Positions 20,420-28,380 of a stretch of DNA of 64,000 nucleotides are shown here, one piece after another. The stretch is from Ectobacillus antri. GTDB taxonomy: Bacteria > Bacillota > Bacilli > Bacillales > Bacillaceae_G. Below the pieces are notes generated by a model. It had not been told where the DNA came from. It did no database searches and saw nothing but the letters and a program-made list of their open reading frames with translations. The stretch is taken from positions 62,001-126,000 of the forward strand of contig NZ_RIAV01000007.1 of NCBI RefSeq assembly GCF_003852715.1. The letters are read 5' to 3'. Both the position numbers and the translations under genes were made by a program. Position 1 is the first letter of the stretch. Each line of letters begins with the position of its first letter.

Positions 20420-21560
20420 ACACAGCCTGCTCTCGATTATCACCGCGTACAAATAAAATACCCAAATCACCATCGTCAGCATATAGCGCGCGCTGTGCAA
20501 AGCGAATCTCTCCTTGCACATCAAGCACTTCCAGCTTGCAAAACGCACCTTTTTGGCGCAGCGCGCGATGAAAGTCGGCAACATCTTCAATGTAGTTACC
20601 GTTTACCTTTGTAATCACTTCACCGGGACGCAAACCAAGTTCTTCTGCAGCGGAGCCCGGCAGTATATCCAAGATCATGACACCTGTCTTTTGAACTGAG
20701 AAATATGGTGTCTGCTGTTGATCATGCATACGGTCTTGCATCGCAATCATCAATCTTCCCAACATGGCAATACCGGCTGCCGCAATCGCAATCCCTGGCA
20801 TCCAAATACTTGTGAGTGCAAGAACAAATACTAATATACTAAGTCCCATTACACGATGCCCTGTATAAGTAATCGCTATGTTTGGCAAACTGCCTATCAC
20901 ACGTCTTGCAAAGCCTAGTAAAAACGGTATTACAAATAAAGAATACGTTTCAGCGCCGATTGTAAATACCGGCCACCAAGAAAACAGCTTACCAATCCCT
21001 TCACTAGGTACAAGGACAAGAAGCGGGACCAGCCACATTCTCTTACTTTCGTGTGAACCCACAAGCAAGCCACGTTTTCCTTTTTGCAATCTTGGCGTTG
21101 TTTCGTAAGCAGCACGCTTCGCAATCAAGTGGCCTTCAGCAAATAAAAGCAAGCTCATTAGGAACGCTAAGGCAGCTAAGCTTGTCTCATCCGAATTGCT
21201 ATACAATGAAAACCCCGTAACAATAATAGCAACTCCGATACTGTAAGCAGCAGATAAGAGGCCAAATGGCAACAGCAGAGCGCCGATTGCACTTAAAACG
21301 GCGATAACTTGTAAGCTATCTTGTGAGACTACCACCCCTATTCCTACTGTAGCGATAGAAAGCAGCAGACCAATTCCAACGCCTGCGAATGCAGACATAC
21401 GTAATTCATACCATATATCATGGACTTTAAATGAAAACTCGCGCCTCTCTTTCTTAACGCGGAGTACACCTATGAAAATATTAATCAAGATAAAAATATA
21501 TAAAGCAGGTTGCAGAAAGAATCGTCCCATTGCATAGCCTATCTCTAAAAGCCACTCCAC
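20418..21560 (-). CDS. minJ: MinJ-like PDZ-domain membrane protein, cell-division topology factor
   Basis: Polytopic membrane protein bridging DivIVA and MinCD at the septum and poles. Several hydrophobic segments precede a C-terminal PDZ domain (ILDILPGSAAEELGLRPGEV, then ITKVNGNYIEDVADF). Size and gene position before ctpB match B. subtilis MinJ. A GTG at 21560 with AGGAGG 7 bp upstream gives 380 residues starting with EWLLEIGYAMGRFFLQP after the initiator; the open frame to 21599 extends through that ribosome site. The 21.6-22.1 kb repeat array lies immediately upstream. Confidence 0.87.
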   Translation of the reverse strand: MEWLLEIGYAMGRFFLQPALYIFILINIFIGVLRVKKERREFSFKVHDIWYELRMSAFAGVGIGLLLSIATVGIGVVVSQDSLQVIAVLSAIGALLLPFGLLSAAYSIGVAIIVTGFSLYSNSDETSLAALAFLMSLLLFAEGHLIAKRAAYETTPRLQKGKRGLLVGSHESKRMWLVPLLVLVPSEGIGKLFSWWPVFTIGAETYSLFVIPFLLGFARRVIGSLPNIAITYTGHRVMGLSILVFVLALTSIWMPGIAIAAAGIAMLGRLMIAMQDRMHDQQQTPYFSVQKTGVMILDILPGSAAEELGLRPGEVITKVNGNYIEDVADFHRALRQKGAFCKLEVLDVQGEIRFAQRALYADDGDLGILFVRGDNREQAV

Positions 21561-21674
21561 AAAAGTCCCTCCTTGTCGGCATTTTCTCCATTTTATCACA
21601 TTCTTTGTAAGACGGATTTATTTTTACCTAGAAAAGGTTATTGTCAGGCCTCATAATTAATCCTATTTACATCT

Positions 21675-22107
21675 GTATCGGCTCTTCTATCGGCCGAATT
21701 TACCTCTCTATCGGCCGAACTCCCTCTTCTATCGGCCGAACTCCTCTTCTATCGGCCGAACTCCTCTTCTATCGGCCGAATTTACCTCTTCTATCGGCCG
21801 AACTCCTCTTCTATCGGCCGAACTCCTCTTCTATCGGCCGAATTTACCTCTCTATCGGCCGAACTCCTCTTCTATCGGCCGAACTCCCTCTTCTATCGGC
21901 CGAATTTCCTCTTCTATCGGCCGAATTTACCTCTCTATCGGCCGAACTCCTCTTCTATCGGCCGAACTCTTCCTCTATCGGCCGAATTTACCTCTCTATC
22001 GGCCGAACTTACCTCTCTATCGGCCGAATTTCCTCTTCTATCGGCCGAGCTTACCTCTCTATCGGCCGAATTTACCTCTCTATCGGCCGAACTCCTCTTC
22101 TATCGGT
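21675..22107. repeat. Array of about 20 TCGGCCGA-core units, period 20-22 bp
   Basis: Twenty copies of the core TATCGGCCGA, plus degenerate copies at both edges. Cores are joined by short linkers of three main kinds (ACTCCTCTTC, ATTTACCTCTC, ACTCCCTCTTC), so core-to-core distance is 20, 21 or 22 bp. TCGGCCGA is a perfect palindrome. It fills the gap between minJ and ctpB. An open frame at 21641-22114 runs through it but is only a product of the stop-free repeat. It is not a CRISPR: repeat core too short, linkers nearly identical. A second array starts at 63829. Confidence 0.93.
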
Positions 22108-22111
22108 TGTG

Positions 22112-22151
22112 TAATAAGAAAAAACCGCAGAATTCTGCGGGTTTTTCTTAT
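22112..22151. terminator. Bidirectional terminator between ctpB and the repeat array
   Basis: CCGCAGAA/TTCTGCGG palindrome (22125-22140) extended by AATAAGAAAAA on one side and TTTTTCTTATT on the other, making a near-perfect 40-bp palindrome overlapping the ctpB stop. Confidence 0.88.
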
Positions 22152-23578
22152 TTTGCAATTAATTTCAGTGCGGCCTGTAGCTGCAGGTCATTTTCACCGG
22201 AGCGGATTTTTTCAATGATTTTATTTTGAATTGTATCGGCCGTTTTCTGGTCGATAATTCCTGTTTCTTTTAGCTTGTTCATTTGCTGGAACGCTTTTAC
22301 AGCTGTTTCTGTTTCTTTACTGAAATAGCCGTCTGCGCGCCCTGGTTCAAAACCGAGATCCTTTAATAGTTCCTGCGCGTTTTTAATTTGCTCGCTGTTC
22401 ATATTATAAGATAGCGGCTTATCAAATTGAATTGGTGTTGCGTAGTAGTAATCTGGTTGTTTCAGCTCCACTGTTGGGGCAATCCCTTTCTTATGAATCC
22501 AATTGCCATCAGGTGTGAGCCACTTAAACATAGTCAGCTTTATGTTGCTGCCGTCTGGAAGCGGAACAGCCTGTTGCACTGTACCCTTACCGAAGGTTTT
22601 CACACCCACAAGCGGATAACCCTCTGCCTCCTGAAGCGCACCTGCTAAAATCTCAGAAGCTGAAGCACTGCCGTTATCTATTAAAACTGAAATAGGGTAC
22701 GGCTTACGCTCTTTAAGGGAGGTAAAAGCCTTTTGCCGCTTGCCATCACGGTCTTCTACCTGCACCATCGGCTTCTTGTCTGTGACGAATAATTTTAAGA
22801 TCTCTTCTACACTCGTTAAATAACCGCCTGGATTACCACGCACGTCAATTACAAGTCCTTTGATATTCTTTTTCTCAAGCTTCTCGAGCTCTGTTTTAAA
22901 TTCTTTTGCCGTTTCTTCAGAAAACGATGTAATTTGCAGATAACCAATATCTTTACCATTTTCCTTTTTCACGGAACCAAAGACTGTTAACAACGGAATT
23001 TTATCCCGCGTAATTTTAAACGTAATCGGCTCTGCTACACCGGCACGCTGCACTTGTAAAGTAACAACGGTTCCCTTTTTACCGCGAATCTTTAAAACCG
23101 CCTCTTCACGAGTTAAATCCTTCACACTTTCGCCATTTACCGTGACAACCTCATCATTTGGTTTAATGCCAGCCTTCTCTGCTGGTGAATCTTTAATGGG
23201 AGAAACAATGATGAGCTTCTCATCGATTTTATTAATTTCAGCGCCAATACCCTCTAACGAAGAATCAAGAGACTGTTCAAACTGCTGCGCTGTGTCTTTA
23301 TCCATATATGTAGAATATGGATCCTTCAGTGTGCTGAGCATTCCTTGGATTGCGCCTTCCACCAGCTTATTTTCATTTACATTTTCCACATACTTTGAAT
23401 CAATCAAATCATATGCCTGTCTAATCTTTTGCAAATCCTCTTCTTTTGTAGGCGCGTCAGACTTACTAAGAAGCGCACTTGCCGGTCCTTGCGTTGTCAC
23501 TTTAATTCCTGCGAACATAACGCCGGCCCCCGCCAAAAACGCCACAATTATCCACACAACCGCTATTTTACGTTTCAA
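22148..23578 (-). CDS. ctpB: S41 carboxy-terminal processing protease (CtpB-like)
   Basis: Membrane-anchored serine protease; in B. subtilis CtpB cleaves SpoIVFA to trigger sigma-K activation in sporulation. Order: N-terminal anchor (KIAVVWIIVAFLAGAGVMFA), cap helices, PDZ domain (about 85-175), S41 protease core with Ser in NGSASASE (about S306) and Lys in KTFGKGTVQ (about K331), and a C-terminal peptidoglycan-binding-like domain (NAQELLKDLGFEPGRADGYF). The frame is open to 23620, but AAAGGAG 8 bp before a TTG at 23578 sets the start; 476 residues. Confidence 0.93.
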   Translation of the reverse strand: MKRKIAVVWIIVAFLAGAGVMFAGIKVTTQGPASALLSKSDAPTKEEDLQKIRQAYDLIDSKYVENVNENKLVEGAIQGMLSTLKDPYSTYMDKDTAQQFEQSLDSSLEGIGAEINKIDEKLIIVSPIKDSPAEKAGIKPNDEVVTVNGESVKDLTREEAVLKIRGKKGTVVTLQVQRAGVAEPITFKITRDKIPLLTVFGSVKKENGKDIGYLQITSFSEETAKEFKTELEKLEKKNIKGLVIDVRGNPGGYLTSVEEILKLFVTDKKPMVQVEDRDGKRQKAFTSLKERKPYPISVLIDNGSASASEILAGALQEAEGYPLVGVKTFGKGTVQQAVPLPDGSNIKLTMFKWLTPDGNWIHKKGIAPTVELKQPDYYYATPIQFDKPLSYNMNSEQIKNAQELLKDLGFEPGRADGYFSKETETAVKAFQQMNKLKETGIIDQKTADTIQNKIIEKIRSGENDLQLQAALKLIAK

Positions 23579-23605
23579 TGCGGAGTCTCCTTTCCAAATT
23601 ATGTA

Positions 23606-23637
23606 CTTAAAAGGCATCACACCTTATGTGTGATGCC
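23606..23637 (-). terminator. Hairpin/terminator after ftsX
   Basis: Minus strand GGCATCACAC-ATAAG-GTGTGATGCC, 10-bp stem, followed by a short TTTT run. Confidence 0.75.
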
Positions 23638-23695
23638 CTTACTATGTCTACTATATGATAAGCTTGTACGAAATATGTTTGCAACTTTTTCTCGC

Positions 23696-24589
23696 TTAAA
23701 CCTTTAAAAACTTACGAATGGACATGACACTGCCCCACATACCAATTAAACTTCCAATCAGGATTAGCAAACCAGCAAGCTGGAATACAAAAGGGTTATA
23801 TGGAAGTAACTCAAAGATTGTGCCTGCAAATTTTTGTTGCAGAACAGAGTGAATCGAACTGTACGCTGACATAATTAAAACAATTGGAAGCAACGCACCT
23901 AAGAACCCAAGGAACAAACCTTCTAGTAAGAACGGCCAGCGAATAAACCAGTTTGTCGCACCTACTAGCTTCATAATTTCAATTTCAGTACGACGCGCAT
24001 AAATCGTAATTTTAATCGTATTAGAAATCAAGAACATTGCCGTAAACAGTAGACCGGCAATTAATACAATGCCGATATTACGTCCCACTTTAACCGTGCT
24101 AAATAGCTTTTCTACTTCACCTTTACCGTACTGCACGTTGCTTACATAATTCATTTTTTGAATTTTTTCAGCTACGACTGCCGTATCGCGCGGCTCTTTT
24201 GTTTTTACCACGTATACATCTTTTAGTGGGTTATCTTGTTCAAACAATTCAAACGAACGACCGGAATCACCAAAGCTTTTAATTACGCGCTTTAGTTCTT
24301 CTTCCTTAGAAGAGAATTTAATCGATTGAATTTGAGAAATTTGTTTTAACTTATCTTTCAAAACGGCTTGATCTTCTTTTGCAGCTGCCGGGTCGATATG
24401 GACACGAATCTCCACATCTTTTTCAACCTTTGTTGCAAAGTGGTTCATGTTCATGATAACTGCCAAGAACACGCCTACTAATAGAAGTGTAATTGTAACT
24501 GCACTTACGGAAGCAAACGTCATCCAGCCGTTACGCATTAAGCTTTTTGTTCCTTCACGCAAATGGCGCAAAAATGTGTTAGCTTTCAT
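23696..24589 (-). CDS. ftsX: Cell division protein FtsX
   Basis: Membrane subunit of the FtsEX ABC system, which in Bacillus activates the wall hydrolase CwlO. Four transmembrane segments: VSAVTITLLLVGVFLAVIM near the N-terminus, then after the extracellular loop NIGIVLIAGLLFTAMFLI, LLEGLFLGFLGALLPIVLIM and VFQLAGLLILIGSLIGMWG. The start is the ATG at 24589 with AAGGAGG 8 bp upstream (297 residues); it overlaps ftsE by 11 bp. A CwlO-type endopeptidase, the likely target, is encoded at 35788-36930. Confidence 0.96.
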   Translation of the reverse strand: MKANTFLRHLREGTKSLMRNGWMTFASVSAVTITLLLVGVFLAVIMNMNHFATKVEKDVEIRVHIDPAAAKEDQAVLKDKLKQISQIQSIKFSSKEEELKRVIKSFGDSGRSFELFEQDNPLKDVYVVKTKEPRDTAVVAEKIQKMNYVSNVQYGKGEVEKLFSTVKVGRNIGIVLIAGLLFTAMFLISNTIKITIYARRTEIEIMKLVGATNWFIRWPFLLEGLFLGFLGALLPIVLIMSAYSSIHSVLQQKFAGTIFELLPYNPFVFQLAGLLILIGSLIGMWGSVMSIRKFLKV

Positions 24590-25265
24590 ATCCATATCCT
24601 CCTTCCATCTCATCTCGAACAATCTTACCGCCTTCAATAGCAATGACACGATGACGCAGTGTATTTACGATATCTGCGTTATGCGTAGCCATCACAACTG
24701 TTGTGCCGCGCTCATTGATTTCTCTAAAAATATCCATAATCTCCCAAGCGGTATCCATATCCAGGTTTCCTGTCGGCTCATCCGCAATTACAACTTTCGG
24801 TTGATTTACAATGGCACGTGCAATCGCTACACGTTGCTGTTCACCACCGGAAAGCTGGTTTGGCAAAGAGTCAGCTTTATGCTCAAGCTTAACAAGCTTT
24901 AGCACATCTTTGACACGCTGATTAATTACATCGCGCTCCTCTTCAATTACCTCTAGGGCAAATGCTACGTTCTCATGCACCGTTAACTTAGGGAGTAAGC
25001 GGAAATTTTGGAATATCACACCAATCTGGCGACGGAAGTATGGTACATCACGCTCTGCTAGTGTTTCTAACGACAAGCCGTTTACGTTGATTGAACCCGT
25101 GGTTGGCTTTTGTTCGCGATACATCATTTTAATGAATGTAGACTTTCCGGCACCACTTGGTCCTACTACGTATACAAACTCGCCCTGCTTAATTTTAACG
25201 GTTATGCCATTAGCGGCTTGTACGCCGTTGTCATATGTTTTATACACATTGCTCATTGTTATCAT
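24579..25265 (-). CDS. ftsE: Cell division ATP-binding protein FtsE
   Basis: ABC ATPase partner of FtsX. Walker A is GPSGAGKST, signature LSGGEQQRVAIARA, Walker B VVIADEPTGNLD, H-loop ATHNAD. Three possible starts lie within 9 bp (GTG 25274, ATG 25271, ATG 25265); the last matches the family's N-terminus (MITMSNVYKTY) and has GGTG 6 bp upstream. FtsEX couples ATP hydrolysis to periplasmic-side activation of a peptidoglycan endopeptidase. Confidence 0.96.
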   Translation of the reverse strand: MITMSNVYKTYDNGVQAANGITVKIKQGEFVYVVGPSGAGKSTFIKMMYREQKPTTGSINVNGLSLETLAERDVPYFRRQIGVIFQNFRLLPKLTVHENVAFALEVIEEERDVINQRVKDVLKLVKLEHKADSLPNQLSGGEQQRVAIARAIVNQPKVVIADEPTGNLDMDTAWEIMDIFREINERGTTVVMATHNADIVNTLRHRVIAIEGGKIVRDEMEGGYGYES

Positions 25266-25566
25266 CTTCATCACCCGATTTTCTGAGATTTTACTGTACT
25301 CTCTTCACGCAATCTATGAATATATATTTTTTTACAAAGTTCTACATAAACCACAAAAAAATGCTACCGCATTACATTGTAACATCAATGTACTGTAAAT
25401 ACCGCTACAATTTTATTACAGTTGCGTTACATTGGTAAAAAAAGCAAAAAAACCCTTATTACATACGCATTTAGATTATTCGGCTGTCACCTTCCACTGC
25501 AAAATTCGGTTTTTTATACAGTATAAAGCATATACACATCACTTTTACATGGTAATAACAAGCAAG
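25266..25566. other. AT-rich intergenic region upstream of ftsE
   Basis: No gene, RNA or convincing promoter pair seen; several TTACA-rich stretches only. The ftsE promoter is presumably here. Confidence 0.5.
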
Positions 25567-25594
25567 AAAAAACCCTTGCATCATCAGCAAGGGC
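25567..25594 (-). terminator. Terminator of cccB
   Basis: Minus strand CCCTTGC-TGATGAT-GCAAGGG then TTTTTT. Confidence 0.88.
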
Positions 25595-25602
25595 TCTTTC
25601 AT

Positions 25603-25926
25603 TTATTTTTTACCTGCAAGCCATTCTGCTACTTTTGTAGCGTCTTCGCCTTTTACAACCCCGGCTGGCATACTGCCGCGTCCCTTCAGAATAATCTTTT
25701 CAATCTCCGCTTGGTCATACTTCCCACCAACATTTTTAAGTCCTGGTCCAACCTGACCTTGCAGGTTATTACCGTGACAGCTGCTACAGCTTTGTTGATA
25801 AATTTTTTCTCCTTCTGAGCCATCCGATGTTTGTGCTGTTTCAGCTGGTTTGCTTTCTTCCTTCGCTCCGCATGCACTAAGACCAAGTGCTAAAACCGCG
25901 CCTGCGATCAGCCATTTTTTTTTCAT
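25603..25926 (-). CDS. cccB: Cytochrome c-551 lipoprotein CccB
   Basis: Small membrane-anchored c-type cytochrome, an electron carrier on the outer face. The 107-residue product has a lipoprotein signal ending LGLSACG, a Glu/Ser/Thr linker and one heme site CSSCH; GSMPAG supplies the likely axial Met. The ATG at 25926 with AGGAG is preferred over a GTG 9 bp upstream. B. subtilis cccB lies in the same neighbourhood next to ftsEX. Lgt (12772-13584) would lipidate it. Confidence 0.92.
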   Translation of the reverse strand: MKKKWLIAGAVLALGLSACGAKEESKPAETAQTSDGSEGEKIYQQSCSSCHGNNLQGQVGPGLKNVGGKYDQAEIEKIILKGRGSMPAGVVKGEDATKVAEWLAGKK

Positions 25927-26070
25927 ATGCTTCACTCCTATCTTTTACTCTCTATACAAGTTTTTTCTCGTCTAATAGCCACGTAAAAATCACTTTTTAA
26001 AATCAGCACGTGCTTTTTTAGGCAAATAATCACCCATTCATAAATCACTTACATATTCATTATAATGCAT

Positions 26071-26931
26071 TTAAGCTCGATTAAAACCTTCGCCAAGTAC
26101 CTCCGCAGCATCTGCAACAATGACGAATGCAGATGGATCAAGGTCTTTTACCAGTTGTTTCAATTTTGTGAATTCTGTCTGTTCCACTACGCACATCAAT
26201 ACGGGACGCTCATCATCAGTAAATCCTCCTGTGCCTTGTAGCTTCGTTACGCCGCGGTCAATGTTTTTAAAGATGCCTTCACGAACCGCTGCTTCTTGCT
26301 TTGTCACAATTAACGCCATTTTGGAACGCCCGAAACCAACTTGTATGAAATCAATGGTTTTACTTGTCACATATAAACTAATTAATGCATACATCCCGGC
26401 TTCTAGGCTAAATGCAAGCGCTGAAGTTAAAACGATAAGACCGTCAATTAACGCAACACATAGCCCTAAAGAGATGCCAGTATATTTATGAACGATTTGC
26501 GCGGCAAGATCCGTACCGCCAGTTGAAGCCTTTCCGCGAAATACGATACCAAGGCCTAGCCCCACACCAATCCCGCCAAACAAGGAACCCAGAAGCGCAT
26601 TGTTTGTCGCAGGCTCCATATCTTTTGATAAAAATACGACAAACGGTAGGAAAATCGTTCCCACTAAGGTTTTAATACCGAATTGCTTGCCTAGCAGTAA
26701 TACACCAGCAATAAACAACGGAATATTAAATGCCCATTGTACGTAAGCTGGCTCCCATCCGAGCAAGCTGTTTAAAATTGTACTAATACCACTTACCCCT
26801 CCGGATGCGACTTTATTTGGCAACAAAAACAAATTAAATGCCAGCGCTACAAGCGTGGACCCCAACAATATATAACCATACTCCAAAATAGACGTGCTAG
26901 CAGCTGAACGTGTTCTTCTCTTTCTACCCAT
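26071..26931 (-). CDS. YitT-family membrane protein (YvjA-like, DUF2179)
   Basis: A 286-residue protein with a basic N-terminus, five or six hydrophobic segments (ILLGSTLVALAFNLFLLPNK, SLFGGIGVGLGLGIVFRG, VALIDGLIVLTSALAF and others), the YitT motif STGGTDLAAQIVHKYTGISL and a C-terminal soluble DUF2179 domain (MALIVTKQEAAVREGIFKNI, then GVTKLQGTGGFT). Transport substrate is unknown. Single-gene unit. Confidence 0.87.
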   Translation of the reverse strand: MGRKRRTRSAASTSILEYGYILLGSTLVALAFNLFLLPNKVASGGVSGISTILNSLLGWEPAYVQWAFNIPLFIAGVLLLGKQFGIKTLVGTIFLPFVVFLSKDMEPATNNALLGSLFGGIGVGLGLGIVFRGKASTGGTDLAAQIVHKYTGISLGLCVALIDGLIVLTSALAFSLEAGMYALISLYVTSKTIDFIQVGFGRSKMALIVTKQEAAVREGIFKNIDRGVTKLQGTGGFTDDERPVLMCVVEQTEFTKLKQLVKDLDPSAFVIVADAAEVLGEGFNRA

Positions 26932-27102
26932 GATGTTGTATACTCCTTCTACCGCTTCTTACTTTTATATTGTCTCGCTACTTTCCCAGCAGCAAAATAG
27001 AATTTGTCGCTTTCTTATGACAGTAAAAATGCTCCGTCATTGTTTAATTTTCTACGTTTTACGTGAGATATACAGATAAGCTATGATAAAAATACCTTCC
27101 GC

Positions 27103-27133
27103 AAAAAAGAGAAGTTAGGTTCCCAACTTCCCT
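27103..27133 (-). terminator. Terminator after prfB
   Basis: Minus strand GGAAGTT-GGGAACCT-AACTTCT followed by CTTTTTT, about 65 bp past the prfB stop. Confidence 0.65.
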
Positions 27134-27196
27134 TTCCTCATTTAGAGAAACATGTATCCTCTATTCTTCATTGCCGGCATCTGGCCCGGCTCTTTT

Positions 27197-28295
27197 TTAT
27201 AGCTTCGCACGTAAATATGCATCAATAAATGGACTAATATCACCGTCCATTACCGCTTGTACGTTTCCAACCTCTGTATTGGTACGATGATCTTTTACCA
27301 TAGAGTAAGGATGGAATACATAAGAACGAATTTGACTACCCCAGCCAATATCCTTTTGTTCGCCGCGAATTTCATCCAATTCAGCCTGCTGCTCTTCTAA
27401 TTTCTTTTGATATAATTTTGCTTGTAGCATTTTCATGGCACGCTCACGGTTTTTAATCTGAGAGCGTTCTGTTTGACACGTTACAACCGTATTTGTCGGA
27501 ATATGTGTGATACGCACAGCTGAGTCTGTTGTATTGATGTGCTGACCACCGGCACCGCTCGCACGGTATGTATCAATTTTTAAATCTTCTGTACGGATTT
27601 CAATTTCAATATTGTCATCAAATTCCGGCATAACTTCACAAGACACAAATGACGTGTGACGGCGACCCGAGGAATCGAACGGTGAAATACGAACAAGACG
27701 ATGTACGCCTTTTTCCGCCTTCAAGTAACCGTAGGCATTATGTCCTTTAATGAGCAGCGTGACACTTTTAATACCCGCTTCATCACCTGGTAAGTAGTCT
27801 AATGTTTCTACCTTGAAGCCGCGCTTTTCTGCCCAGCGCGTGTACATACGAAGTAGCATAGAGCCCCAATCCTGAGATTCTGTCCCACCTGCGCCCGGAT
27901 GCAATTCAAGGATAGCATTGTTTTTGTCATACTCACCACTTAGCAGCAATTGCAGTTCATATTCATTCATTGTTTCCAGTAATGTTTTTACTTCCTGCTC
28001 AAGCTCTACTTTTAAGTCTTCATCGTATTCTTCCTTTAATAGTTCAAAGGTAAGCTCTAGATTTTCATGTGTTTCACTTAGTTCTGTAAAGCTACCCACC
28101 ATTTCCTTTAACGCATTTGCTTCATTAATGATGGTTTGTGCACTGCGCTGATCATCCCAAAACGTCGGATCTAGCATAATTTCATCTAACTCAGCAATGC
28201 GGCTTTCTTTGTTAGCGAGGTCAAAGAGACCCCCTAAAGTCCGCTAATCGCTTAGCCATTTTTTCAAGCTCTTGTCTAATTTCTGTTAATTCCAT
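27197..28295 (-). CDS. prfB: Peptide chain release factor 2, PrfB, with programmed +1 frameshift
   Basis: Release factor for UGA/UAA stops. Coding is split: the ATG at 28295 opens a 24-codon frame ending CTT-TGA-C at 28226-28220, preceded by the internal Shine-Dalgarno AGGGGG. Ribosomes slip +1 at CTT, skip base 28223 and continue in the frame 28222-27197 ([20 protein letters not shown]). The total is 365 residues. The SPF anticodon-like tripeptide ([11 protein letters not shown]) and the GGQ catalytic motif ([15 protein letters not shown]) are present. This is the autoregulatory frameshift known in most bacteria. It follows secA and may be co-transcribed. Confidence 0.97.
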
Positions 28296-28324
28296 TTCGT
28301 CCACCTCTTCGTTTAAATTACAGC

Positions 28325-28359
28325 GCAAAACTCTCTCCGCACCGCAGAGAGAGTTTTGC
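28325..28359 (-). terminator. Strong hairpin between secA and prfB
   Basis: Perfect 13-bp stem GCAAAACTCTCTC / GAGAGAGTTTTGC with a 9-base loop. Only TTTTGC lies at the 3' arm, with no long T-run, so it may attenuate secA transcription into prfB rather than stop it. Confidence 0.55.
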
Positions 28360-28380
28360 CGGTTGCCTGCATGGTTTGTT

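Noticed and set aside
21675-22107. CRISPR array
   Set aside because: The invariant part is 10-11 bp, the intervening sequences are near-identical, and no cas gene is in the window.
21641-22114. 157-codon open frame through the repeat array
   Set aside because: Translation is a meaningless mix of SIGRT/LLSAE/YRPN shifting with the 20-22 bp period; it is open only because the repeat has no stop in that frame. No ribosome site.
27175-27200. Plus-strand terminator GCCGG-CCGGC-TCTTTTT
   Set aside because: No plus-strand gene lies upstream of it; the motif overlaps the prfB 3' end and could be chance.
28223-28223. Frameshift mutation (pseudogene) in prfB
   Set aside because: The CTT-TGA-C context with AGGGGG just upstream is the conserved programmed +1 site, so the gene is functional.
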